DNA of 64,000 nucleotides from Urechis unicinctus. Lineage: Eukaryota; Annelida; Polychaeta; Xenopneusta; Urechidae. Below the pieces are notes generated by a model, which saw nothing but the letters and a program-made list of their open reading frames with translations, was not told where the DNA came from and made no database searches. Shown one piece after another: positions 34,455-45,559 of the stretch. Every line of letters starts with the position of its first letter. Position 1 is the stretch's first letter. A program made the position numbers and the translations under genes. The stretch is taken from positions 43,911,543-43,975,542 of the forward strand of contig CM067358.1 in the NCBI GenBank assembly GCA_034190875.2. The letters are read 5' to 3'.

Positions 34455-34910
34455 TTAATGGCCAATATGGTTGATTAAAAGAAACAAATGGTTGGATGTA
34501 TTAAATGGCTAAAATGGTTGGTTATTTAAAATAGACACAATGGTTGGTTTTTATAAAAGGTCCAAACTGGTTGGTTTTTTGCATGACAAAACTATCATGA
34601 CCTTTTTGGTACAACTATTTTGGCCCATGATTCTTATAATCTTATGAAATAAGTTTTAAATGAAGATAGTAACTAAAAGCTGTTCAAGGCAGATGACAAA
34701 ACTATCCTTACCTTTTCGGTACAACCATTTTGGCCTATGATTTTTATAATCTTATGAAATAAGTTTTAAATGAAGATAGTAAATGAAAGCTGTTCAAGGC
34801 AGATGGATAAGGTTTTGCCTCCGCGATATCACATAATTTGAGCTCCAAAAAGCGAAATAATCGAGTGACCCAAAATGGTTGGTTTTGTCGATATTGTCCA
34901 AAATGGTTGC
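34455..34910. repeat. Interspersed ATGGTTGGTT motif
   Basis: The motif (A/C)ATGGTTGGTT or a close variant recurs at about 34,486, 34,514, 34,540, 34,567, 34,875 and 34,902. The first four lie roughly 26-28 bp apart. It is interrupted by the 110-bp doublet at 34,584. Confidence 0.6.
34584..34803. repeat. 110-bp tandem doublet, recent
   Basis: Two adjoining units beginning TGACAAAACTATC at 34,584 and 34,694 are nearly identical along their length. The few substitutions mark this as the youngest tandem doublet in the window. Confidence 0.92.
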
Positions 34911-34917
34911 TATTGTA

Positions 34918-34932
34918 AGTATATACATATAT

Positions 34933-35003
<71 letters not shown>

Positions 35004-35383
35004 TTCAAAAATGCATCCATATGTATATATATATTTATATATATATATTTATATAAATATATATATACATATGTATATATACATATACATATATTTTTAT
35101 ATGCTTATATATATATAAAACATAAAAAGATATGCATACACACATATATATATATACATATATATATTTATATATATTTATATATATATCATTGTATATA
35201 TATATATATATCTGTTTAAATTTTATATAAAAATATATATAAATATATATTTTTAAATATATGTATATTTATATATATATATGATATAAACATATATAAA
35301 CATCTATATATGTATGTCTATATATACATAAATATATACATATGTATATATATATATATTTGTATATACATCATGTATATATG

Positions 35384-35457
<74 letters not shown>
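34918..35457. repeat. Compound TA-rich microsatellite
   Basis: Two long pure TA runs (about 34,938-35,000 and 35,390-35,454) flank degenerate TATATACATA/TATATTTATA sequence. Isoleucine-tyrosine open frames across it are artefacts. Confidence 0.93.
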
Positions 35458-35458
<1 letters not shown>

Positions 35459-35459
35459 G

Positions 35460-38400
35460 CAAATATATCTTATCGTGAATGAAGAAAAAATCCTTTGTTG
35501 GTGTAAAACGGCTTGTCCTAATCTCTGACTGCTTTTCCTATCCGTTACTCTAACTTGGATAATCGTTGCATTATTACTAGCAATAATGATTGCAAACAAT
35601 ATGCCAATCACAATAACATACTCTATAAGATTCAATAACACTGGATGTCAAATCATAACTGGTGTCAAATGTTGCCTTGAACTATTTTTACGCTGCACGT
35701 GATGTTAGGCTACCATAACATCTTGCCTATAGATATTAACTCTTTAAAGCCACATGCGTATTATATAATTCACAATATACATCGAAATGCTGTCCGGTAA
35801 CTGTGCTGCCAAATTTAGTTGTTAGACTGTGACCTCCATAATTGGACGAGGATGATGCTCGATGAATTATTCTGTCGGTATAATTTGGTCAGATGTATCA
35901 AAACTCTTGGATCGTTATGTCTATGACATGAATGGTGGGTTAATGTCAGAGCCATAAATTATGTCCATTTTGCCTTTGGCGTCACACCACACCGCACAAT
36001 AAAAAAGCCAGATTGCTCCAAATTGCAGACAACAATAGGACGAATACTCGCTGTTTTCTTACTCTGCGTTCGGACATTTCTGGGTTAATTGATGGCTGGT
36101 TTGAGTTGGCGCCATAATTAAACTGGGCATAATAGATAACCATTGCCTACTTTATTGTGAGTGCATTGTTTAGATGGTTATACCCTGAATGATTATTTTC
36201 CCCACGTTTGTAAACAGTGGTCATTTATCAGATGCTCATTTCACCCGAAATGACGTTCGATCAATACATGTCAAAATGCTGTCTGACTGATATCATTAAC
36301 AGCGAGCATATCATACAATTTACAATGCCGCCGAATTCCAGATGAGGACAAAGTGTAAAATGAATTATGCCTGGGGGTGCATTTATTAACAGGCTTTTTG
36401 CATAAATGAAACGTGCATGACTATTGTTGCTACATTGTACTACTTAGTTGTCCAAACACCAAGCCTCCAACCAGGTACATCAATCGTCACAGTGAAGAAT
36501 AATCAATAGTAGTAGGCATTGATGTCGGTTTGGGCTGTATATGATACACCGACGCTGTGGTTGTGTTCAAATTAACCACCACCTTAACCACTGGTAGGTT
36601 TTGCGAATCATCATATTGATCAATATTGATGCTCTATGACAAAAAAGTCACATATAATTTCCATGAATAAATATGAGATTGTGGCTTTGTAAAACTATAT
36701 TACTAACCCAGGTTAATGGCAGAGCAATTATAATCAAATATCCTTTATAAGGTGCCGTCTCGTGTTTTGACATATGCCCGCTCATCTAGTTCAAAATGCC
36801 ACGGGAGAGCAATATTGCATATTGAATTTCTCTTAAATAACCATCACAACTCTTCATCTCGAACAATTTCAGACACCACGGCACTCAGCGACTACTGCTT
36901 AACCCGTGTCAGCGACCTCTAGCGAGCAGTCAGTTTGTCTGGCAGAAAATTTTGTCATTGCTAACTTTCATTGTGCGTGCCTGGGTGGCATAAAACACGT
37001 TTGACTTATGTACATTACCTTGAATTCCGGACCATAGATATAGCGTTGAGTGCCATTAAGTATAACTAAATTGGGTCCCAACCCTCATGTGGCAACACAA
37101 ATATTCTATCAAGACACCTTCATGCATCAGCAAATGTACGATTGCTGACCTGTTTTTTATTACTCCGAGCTAGCAACATCGCCTATTGAATGGCAGTTCC
37201 GGTAAAGGCCAATTTGGTATTTCTGATTGACCGGGATCATTCGACCTGCTATTTCAAATGCAGACTTAGACATGCTATAAATTCCCTTTATCTCGACGAG
37301 CGATTTATCTTAGATGTCGGGCTCTTAATTGGATTATGTACCATGCATATCTCCCATATCATCCATAGGATATTTTTGATATCCCTACAGACGGTTCTAG
37401 ATACAAAGAAGCAGGGCTGCCATCGGCAACTATATCCTACAGATGCATGTCAACTTCGCTGAGCAACCCAGTCGCATGGACTGCTGAAATAGTATCATGG
37501 ATTTCTTGATATGTTTGAATATATTCGGAGCAAGAGGAAATTGGTGTGAGGCAAAATATATTGTTCAAGGATGTCACTTACACACAGAGCCCTTACTATG
37601 GGCATGTTCACAAAATGTCATTTCAAATAAGCCGATTTTCGGTAATTTCAGAAGCTTTTGATCCTTATTTGAGATGTGGGAAACCTTACAATATACGATA
37701 TTAAGTAATGCAAACAGCACATGTAAACAAAAATTCACATAACAACCGCTAAATAGTCACTATGAACGGAGAAAATTAAACCACTCTGCGTTATCAGACC
37801 CATTATAACTATATATCATTATCAACATAAATAGGAATTTGCTTTGCATCAAACAAGTAAAACGGCGCTGGGTGATATCCTATTGCAATTCATAAGGCCA
37901 TATATTGTCAATGATCTCTTCATATCATGCTCACCGAGACACGCATTTAAGTGAGTGAAGGCATCAATGGCACATTCGTTCTCAGAATATTTATAGTTTG
38001 CAGCCACGTGGATCTATTAACATGCGAAATACCTATAAATATATTGCATGGTAAACGAGTATGTAGTATGTGTGCAAGGTTGTGTATTGAATGCTTAGAG
38101 ATAGCATACAAATCAGATGAACGGTATTGACAGAGCATGTTAATGTCCCCATGGCCTATATTTGAGCATGTAACGTCCAGGGGGACTGCAAATCAATCGA
38201 CCCTGGTGTAGATAATTGTAAGGAATTGGCAATTTTCGCTTCCTCTGTCATTGCCGTCACACAACACTGCTCTTAGGTCGCTAGTTAGCAAATTGCTTTC
38301 GTTTCCAAGAAATATATTGGTTGATGGCCCTACGGACTCAAAGCAATAGGATCTGCGTTCCGACAAATATAGGTTGTTTGCTAACTTGGGCAGAATCAGA

Positions 38401-38500
38401 ATCAGAATGTACTTGAACCAAAAGACGTTGATTTTCTTATCGGGGCTGTCTTTATAATGCATAGCCGCTACAATATAATTAAATATGCACTTGTATATAA
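35460..38500. other. No recognisable gene; part related to c1
   Basis: The longest open frames are about 90 codons (37190-37462, +) and show no known domain. A segment near 36,330 resembles copy c1 and is listed separately. Confidence 0.4.
36330..36640. repeat. Possible diverged copy of c1 segment (c4)
   Basis: AATTCCAGATGAGGACAAAG followed by TGTAAAATGAATTATGCC matches 16,658-16,700 of c1 closely. Weaker matches (ATGATAC, ATCATCATATT) follow in the same order up to about 36,620. The similarity is short and could be a smaller dispersed repeat. Confidence 0.45.
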
Positions 38501-38502
38501 AC

Positions 38503-38518
38503 ATATATATTGGGTGTA

Positions 38519-38592
<74 letters not shown>

Positions 38593-38800
38593 GATATATA
38601 TATATATATATACAAATATATATATATATATAGATAAAAACATATATACATAACATATATATAAATATACATATATATACATATATATACACATGTATAT
38701 AAATATACATATATATACATACATACATATGTATATCTATATATACAAATATTTATATATATTTTCTGTATGCTAAACTTTATTTAACCCATATATATCA

Positions 38801-38840
<40 letters not shown>

Positions 38841-38845
38841 TCATA
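38503..38845. repeat. (TA)n-rich microsatellite
   Basis: TA run at about 38,519-38,580 followed by degenerate TA-rich sequence and a second run at 38,803-38,831. Confidence 0.93.
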
Positions 38846-38856
38846 AATAGTAACAG

Positions 38857-39390
<534 letters not shown>

Positions 39391-39786
39391 GCCAAAATTT
39401 TCCTCATGCGCTATAATGTATTCGAACTTATACATCCAATGCGTACCGAACGCCATGTTATCAATGTTATCTGCTGTGCTCAATTGCGACAAACGGCAAT
39501 GTTTGCTAAGAATTGAACTGATATGAGATTTTAACTGTCTATAACCTGAATCTTTGCGGTCACCATGGTTGACCAAATCTGTTGTAATTTATGACCTGGT
39601 CATACCTGTGGCTTTACTCAAGAACCTCCCCACATTACGTTTGCAATAAGGAAATATTAGGCATACGGATAACATGCAAAGGAAAAAGGTGATTGTAAAC
39701 TTTCATCTGCACTAATAACATGACGAGTCTGCCCTAAGCTCCTTTTGCATCTCTCACAAAGCAAGAAGTGTGGCAGCCTGTAACAC

Positions 39787-40287
39787 GTGTTCCGCTGCCA
39801 ATATAGCAACCTCCAGAACCAAAATACTTCCCAAAACAATTTACAACAAGTATGTCGATGTAGTCTACTTGTCAAAATAGCACGTAAGCTTTCATCTGCT
39901 TCAGATTTAGAATTGGCGATAAATAACAGTTCACCAAATACAATGTGTGTTGCCATCCGGGACTGCACGGTACTACAGCTTCGCTATGGTGCATATGGCA
40001 GCTCAAGCACCATAGATATTATATACACTAGTATGATAGTCCGTGATATTAGAACATTGCATATCTTTCATATTTCACGTGCAGCAGCCGTACACATATG
40101 CAAGAATGGCGCAGGGCTGTTGCAAGGATTCGCAAAAGATTCTTGCGACTATCGTGCAATAATAAAGAGTGACGCACGAATATCTTACGATATTTGTACG
40201 TTCATCGTACAAATTGTCCCGGTAAGTGCAAACAGCCGTCACATCTTTATCATAGTTTGTCGTAAACACATCTCGTCTTTGAAATAG
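39787..40287 (+). other. Unrecognised 166-codon open frame
   Basis: Long for AT-rich DNA but with no recognisable domain. It runs through the candidate left end of the Harbinger element at about 40,084 and overlaps open frames on the other strand (39,657-39,968 and 40,075-40,299). This position makes a single conserved gene unlikely. Its composition is ordinary, with no signal peptide or clear membrane segment. Confidence 0.15.
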
Positions 40288-40389
40288 ATATTCTTCCACG
40301 AAGATTGCGTGTGGTCGAACTGAAAAGAATACTGCTAAACTAAGAAGAGCGTCATGTAGCAGTTCTGATATTACTTATCTGTGAGATAC

Positions 40390-41647
40390 TTCGTCAAAGA
40401 AAGCGAGAGAGGCGTTGTTGGGTAAAACCCTGGATTAAGCGTCGTCGGCTGTTTCACACCCTCTCTTAGAAGCTGGAGAAGTTAGAGCCTGAGGGCGACT
40501 ACATGAATTACATCAGAATGAGCCGTAACATGTTGGCCGAGCTGCTGCTACGGTTCACCCAACGCATCACAAAATCTAGAAGGCACGTACAAATTTGATT
40601 TTCACATTTAAATGCAACTTAAATGTACAATATATGTAGTTTCTGTTTTTTTAATAACAACCTTCAATTTTCAATTCACGATTTCGTTTACAAGATCCCT
40701 GATTTCACTGAGTCGGGAAACAGTTGTTGATCACGTAATGTACAATATATGCAGTTTGTGTATGATTTATAGCAACCTTTAATTTTCATTGTACGGCTTT
40801 GGGGGCCGTGGTTCATTGAGCCCGGGAGAAGTTGGTGATAACGCTTCGCTTTCTTGTCACCGGAATGACTTTCATGTCCTTACAGTACGGATTCAGGGTT
40901 GCACACAAAACTATCAGGTGGTGCCATAGACGGTAAACATGTCGCAATTAAGAAGCCGCATCAGTCCGGGAGCGAATGATTCAACGACAAAATGTTTTGC
41001 TCCATTGTGCTGCTGGGTGTTGTGAATATGGAGTATAAGTTCCTGTGGGCAAGTGTGGGAAGCGAGGGGTCGGCGACCGATGTTGGCATCTTCAGTGATT
41101 CCTCTCTCCGGGCCGCTCTCGAAGACAACTCCATCGGTTTCCCTCCGGCCGAGCCTCTCCCTCAGGGAGACTGCAACATCCCATACTTCATACTAGGAGA
41201 TGACGCTTTCCCGCTTCGAACCTGGCTGATGATGCCGTAGTCTATGAGAGGAATGACACATGAACAAAGAGTGTTCAACTATCGGCAGTACTAGGCCATA
41301 CGTGTTCTGGAAAGTGCCTTTGGCCTCTTGGCGCAACGGTGGAGATGTTTGCTGACGACCATGCAATGCAGCGTTGCCAGTACTATCAACATTGAATGGG
41401 GTGTTGTTACGTTGCACAACTGGATGAGTACCAGAGCCCCAGCCCTTCAGCTGCCTGAGGTTGACCGCGAGGGTGAGCAAGGGAAAGTTATCTTCGGTGC
41501 TTGGCGTCAAGGACGCCAGCTTCTTGATGGTCCCCTGCGGAGAGGCCCCTCGTAACACTTGAATCGCAAATACAAAGAGACTATCTTTGTGCCTATTTCA
41601 ACAACAGCTCAGCAAGAAGGCTTCCATGGCAGGACCAAATTGTGTAA
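40390..41647 (+). pseudogene. PIF/Harbinger (HARBI1-like) transposase
   Basis: DDE transposase that cuts and pastes the element. The first exon reads RERRCWVKPWIKRRRLFHTL, then after a stop EGDYMNYIRMSRNMLAELLL, the family's N-terminal hallmark, ending near 40,590. After a presumed intron (AG at about 40,885) come GAIDGKHVAIKKP (aspartate at 40,929), FCSIVLLGVVNMEYKFLWAS, ATDVGIF, ILGDDAFPLRTWLMMP (aspartate at 41,199) and RVLESAFGLLAQRW (glutamate at 41,310). The D-to-E distance of 37 codons suits the family. The C-terminus YFNNSSARRLPWQDQIV and a stop at 41,645 are recognisable after a shift. Disabling changes include in-frame stops near 40,976 and 41,240, a lost tryptophan-containing segment before IDGKH, and a late frameshift. 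Reading the same DNA in other frames gives no sense. Confidence 0.94.
40623..40854. repeat. 115-bp tandem doublet inside transposase intron
   Basis: ATGTACAATATATG begins copies at 40,623 and 40,738. Shared words follow in order: AGCAACCTT or CAACCTT, AATTTTCA, GAGTCGGGA or GAGCCCGGGA, and AGTTG(T/G)TGAT. Moderately diverged. Confidence 0.75.
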
Positions 41648-41769
41648 ACAAGACTAGCAGCATCTGTGTCATGATCTGAGAAACTTCATAAAGCTTAAAT
41701 ACTAATTTTAACCCACAAACTATAAACGTGTCATGCTCACCCGATTCTTAAAGCATCTATTCAAATTAT

Positions 41770-42094
41770 TGCAGAAAAAATATGGCGGATTTTACCGAGA
41801 CAATCATTGTGACCAGGTTTCCTAACCATTAGGGCAAATTTGTGATATATTGCGTGTTTAAAATGTTTTTCTGTGATTTAGCATAATGACCTCGATTTTG
41901 ACCCTAAACGACCCAGTAATGACATTGGTCTAGATTTTGTAGAGACAAATTTTGTGATCAAGTATTATAAATATTGGTTCCAAATTGTGACCTTGGGAGT
42001 GTACAGTCAAATTGTTGTCGACGCACGACAGACGACGGTCATATAGCGATCACAACAGCTATAACCTTGGGCACTTCGTGCTCACATGAGCTAA
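41770..42094 (+). mobile_element. Helitron-like dispersed repeat, 3' end
   Basis: The stretch ends with a hairpin, GGCACTTCGTGCTC (42,070-42,083), seven bases, then CTAA (42,091-42,094) followed by T. Helitrons end in a short hairpin a few bases before CTRR and insert between A and T, so this fits. The preceding sequence (GACGCACGACAGACGACGG and GACCTTGGGAG-type phrases) resembles a repeat I recall as very abundant in bivalve genomes. No Rep/helicase coding is present, so it would be non-autonomous. The 5' end is not defined. It sits between the convergent Harbinger genes. Confidence 0.58.
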
Positions 42095-42185
42095 TAAACA
42101 TTATAATTGTGCTTTAATTTAATGCTTTTTTATTCAGATTAAAATAGGCAGAAAACGCAAAACAAAGTCAACAACAGAAACAAAC

Positions 42186-42191
42186 TTTATT
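42186..42191 (-). promoter_or_regulatory. Poly(A) signal of MADF-like gene
   Basis: AATAAA on the minus strand about 105 bases beyond the MADF-like stop codon at 42,297, the expected position for 3' end formation. Confidence 0.6.
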
Positions 42192-42296
42192 CCACTGTAC
42201 ATTTGTACATACATGAAACAGGATAAAAGTCGTATTAACTAAACAACAAAGTTGCATGACCCGGTGGCACTACTTTCTGCCATCACCAATAGCACT

Positions 42297-44293
42297 TCAC
42301 TCGTTTGAACCATCCTCTCCTGTCTCCGTGGTATCGACTTCCTGTGGCGTCTGCATATTTTGCAAAAAAACCTCCGGTGCTAAGCTGATCACAGTCACCT
42401 GGAACAGAAAAAGACAAAACACGGTTAAGGTCAAACGAGGGTCTGCAAATCATGGGCATATAAGATAAAGCAACATAACATTAAGTTGTAGTACATGAAT
42501 ATTGAATGAAACGTTACAATATTTACCAGTGTTGTACCCAAAAGCGGTGTGCACAGGGGGCCGGAGGCAAATGAGAACACCTTGGGATAACTCAGAAAGA
42601 CTGGAAAGGTGTTCTTTTCCCGTGGTGGCACCTGTGGTAGGACCTGTTGCGCTATGCCCTGTGACTTCCTCTGCTTGAACTGTGGGATGAAGCCCTGAGA
42701 TAGCTCGTACGACTAGATGTAGCCCTGAGCATACTGCTGGTTTGGGTGTGTGTAGCCCTCCTGTGCGCACTTCTGGGTCTGGTTATGGGATGCTTCTGAC
42801 ATGGGCCGAGTCCACGTCATACTAGGTCAAAGGCTGCTCTTTGAAACTGATCCCACCTCTTGTCTGGCACCTTCGCTATCCGTGACTGGAGCCATTGGCC
42901 AAACGCTGCTCGCTCGACATGGGGTGCTGTGAGGCTCTCCATCTGGGGACGGAAGACAAATGGGTGTTATAATAGATTGAAATATTGGGTCTTTCCCAAA
43001 AATAATGTTTTGAAAATTTAAAGGGATTGATATATATGTATTAAACGATGAGTATTTAGTAAATACAAACAGAACGACAACACCAGCACCACAACCACCT
43101 CCAACAAGAACAACAACAACTATAAAGTATATAATAGAAAAGAGATACCTGTTGCGCTATGTTATCGTAAGGGCGTGGCCGGCTGTGGTAGTCAAGTAGT
43201 GCGTCGTCCAAACGCCGAGTCTTCTTCTTTGGCTGTGCCGAGAAGATCCTCGCTACGGCTGACGTGCTGTTCTCCGACTTGGCATCACTGACTCTCACTA
43301 GGGTATTGTCTTCATCTCCGCTGTCCACATTCGAGGGACAAGATGCCGAGCGCCCTGTATTTGGAATCTGTAATCATAAACCATTTACGATTAAGGAAAA
43401 GATAAGTGGAAACATGTAAAAAAAATAAGAAAGGATTAAAGTGTCCTAAATAAATAAAATGGGCAATGAACAGGACAAATGCAAATGCTTACCGATGTCG
43501 ACTCTACAGCATACGACCGCGGTGTGATGTGCTCCTTGAGGAAGGCGAAGGCCTTCACCTGCCAGGCCTTCCGCTGAGTCAGCGTCTCCGGAGCCTGTCC
43601 CGACTTCTGCTTATACACCTTGCCAACTGCCGTTCTCTGGTTGTGGAACCATCCAATGATCTTGTCCGCTGTGAATAAAATTAATTTAGGTGAAAGGCAC
43701 TTCTATGCATAATGTTTTTTCCCCTGAAAGTTGGCAACATAAAATACACAGCAAATATAATACAATACCTTTTATTGTAAATACAGGCTTCCAGCCAAAA
43801 ATACAGCATGGTAAGGAATGTTACATAATAACATGATATAAAGAGTACAGTTGTCCCCTGGTTTACGTTCAAGTTTTATCAACATGTTCAAGAAATTAAC
43901 ATACATTCCAAACCCCAATCCCCCTTACCTCCCCCCCCCCAATTTTTTCCATATTATAGATAACGTTATACTCACCAGACTCATGTACTTGCGCGGCTAT
44001 AGTGCCTAGCTGTTTATCCTTTTATGTCTTGTCTGTGTATCGCCGATGGCTCTTAACGTAGAATTCTGGATGTTCGCTAAACCATTGAACGATGTCGTTC
44101 TCGGTTTTTGCAGACATCGCGAATTTTGCACTTTGGTAGGCACATGTGCCTTCCTCCCCTGATTCTGAGTCGTGTTGAGTAGAGGGCTCCATGTCGGCTT
44201 GTGGGTTCTGGGAATCTTGTGTCTCCACGGGTTCCTGGCAAACAGCAGTTGTAGGTTTCCTGCCCCTTCCTCTGCTTTGTACTTTGCAGGCAT
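42297..44293 (-). pseudogene. MADF/Myb-like Harbinger partner protein, five exons
   Basis: Harbinger elements encode a second DNA-binding protein that recruits the transposase to DNA and the nucleus. The start ATG is at 44,293 (MPAKYK). Exons, with GT-AG borders, are 44,293-43,978, 43,668-43,493, 43,367-43,149, 42,942-42,527 and 42,398-42,297. Exon 1 gives an RGRGRKP tail, an acidic stretch and ENDIVQWFSEHPEFYVKSHR, the start of a MADF-like fold. Exon 2 continues it (DKIIGWFHNQRTAVGKVY, KSGQAPETLTQRKAWQVKAF). Exon 3 is serine/acid-rich with KKKTRR, a possible nuclear localisation signal. Exon 4 resembles the C-terminal helix plus a glutamine-rich tail. Exon 5 ends TGEDGSNE and stop. Damage: a one-base slip after PAKYK, a TAA in exon 1 (after YTDKT), and a slip near AAFDLV with further stops in exon 4. 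Splice sites are intact. MADF versus SANT/Myb is uncertain. Confidence 0.82.
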
Positions 44294-44782
44294 GGTGTTG
44301 CTTTGTTGAACTCTTGACAGGGTATGCTTTGTGGTCTGATCGAATCGAATACAGGAGTGAAAAGAAAAACAACTACCGCAGGGCAACCGTACAACTGTTG
44401 TGCGATTTTGTCCGATATTCTCACGTTTTGCCACGATCTTGTGGTAGCACTGTGATAGAACGCAAGACTGCCGTACTGTGTTCGAGTGGCAGCTTTGCGA
44501 CTTTCGCAAGAAAAACGCAAGATTTGATTGACAGCAGCACCAGCTAAATATCGTACGAATCGTACGTTTGTTGTATGGGGAACCTCGCGGTGGCCTTGCA
44601 GCTACCGTGCGGCCTCAAAAAAATCACCCGAATTTCGCAGAATTAATGTGCATGTCGAAAATTGAGTTTGCGACGATGCGACTGCCTTGAGTCTTGTGAA
44701 ATTCGTAAGAATGTCTTGAGACATCCGCGCGAAACTCAGCGATTTTTCTCAAAATGGTGCTCGTAGACATGTGCACGGCTGC

Positions 44783-45559
44783 CACAAGGCTGATGTGAAC
44801 AGGATTAAGTCGACCCCAACGTTGGTGCCTTATGTATTACTTACCGTTGATCGAGGCTCATAGTATGATTACTCTTTAAGTGTTTAAAGCAATGTAATGA
44901 CATCTATGTAACATCTATGATCAACGTTTTCTGTACAATTGACTTTAGAGAAATAAATATGTTTATCCTCAAACGAAACCAAATTATATTCACTTGCAGT
45001 GGATAATACTGCTATTGAAGAAACCATTAAAATTCGGCTATGAACGATTCATCGCCTGATTAACAAGCAGTAGTTGGCAGTTGGAATAAAAGTAGTTCGC
45101 ATTTCATGCCACTTGTCGTACGTTAGCACTTACCGATATGGTGGGTATCCTGAACTGCTCAAGACGTCATCATTTACATGTCTCGCATATCTCTCCTGTC
45201 GTCATGCAAACGATATTACTTCTCCTCCATCATTTGCGGTGTATTTAACGCTACAGCTTTTAAATTAGGCCTAATACCTCACACAGCCGTAAATCAGTGA
45301 ATATGTTTTGCGAATATTCAGTCATTAGCTAGGCACGCATCAGGTCAAACTGAGCTTTTCGTAGTGAGAAGTTTAAATTTGCCCTAACATTTGTGTTCGG
45401 TGAGGGAATGGGGTGGTGACGGTGGGTATCAGGAGAATTACGTCATTTGCGATGGCCTGGTATTGAAACAGAGGGGGCGTAAACATCGCATGAATATATT
45501 TAACCAATAGGAAACGAATTTGTCACACATACATTCATGGCTTTCATATAGCAATACCG
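44783..45559. other. No recognisable gene
   Basis: Flank of the Harbinger element. The open frame at 45,074-45,268 (+) is short and unrecognised. Confidence 0.4.

Larger units (their letters stand above)
40084..44782. mobile_element. PIF/Harbinger DNA transposon (two genes, decayed)
   Basis: A transposase gene (+) and a MADF/Myb-like gene (-) face each other, the two-gene content known for PIF/Harbinger elements. Both carry only scattered disabling changes. Candidate terminal inverted repeats are GCAGCCGTACACAT at 40,084-40,097 and its near-complement ATGTGCACGGCTGC at 44,769-44,782, matching at 13 of 14 positions. The sequence inside both ends is rich in CGTACGA/TTCGTA-like words. A matching 3-bp target-site duplication was not evident, so the borders are tentative. 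The gene content itself is well supported. Confidence 0.72.

Noticed and set aside
34277-34474. Possible second THAP domain
   Set aside because: FCRFPKDLKT recalls the family, but there is no upstream cysteine pair and no downstream C-x2-H in any frame.
40075-40299. Minus-strand frame opposite the 166-codon frame at 39,787
   Set aside because: Short, no domain, and it lies across the candidate Harbinger end.
44006-44520. 147- and 167-codon frames overlapping exon 1 of the MADF-like gene
   Set aside because: They are alternative frames of GC-richer coding sequence. Only the frame with the acidic/MADF segment joins in phase to the next exon.
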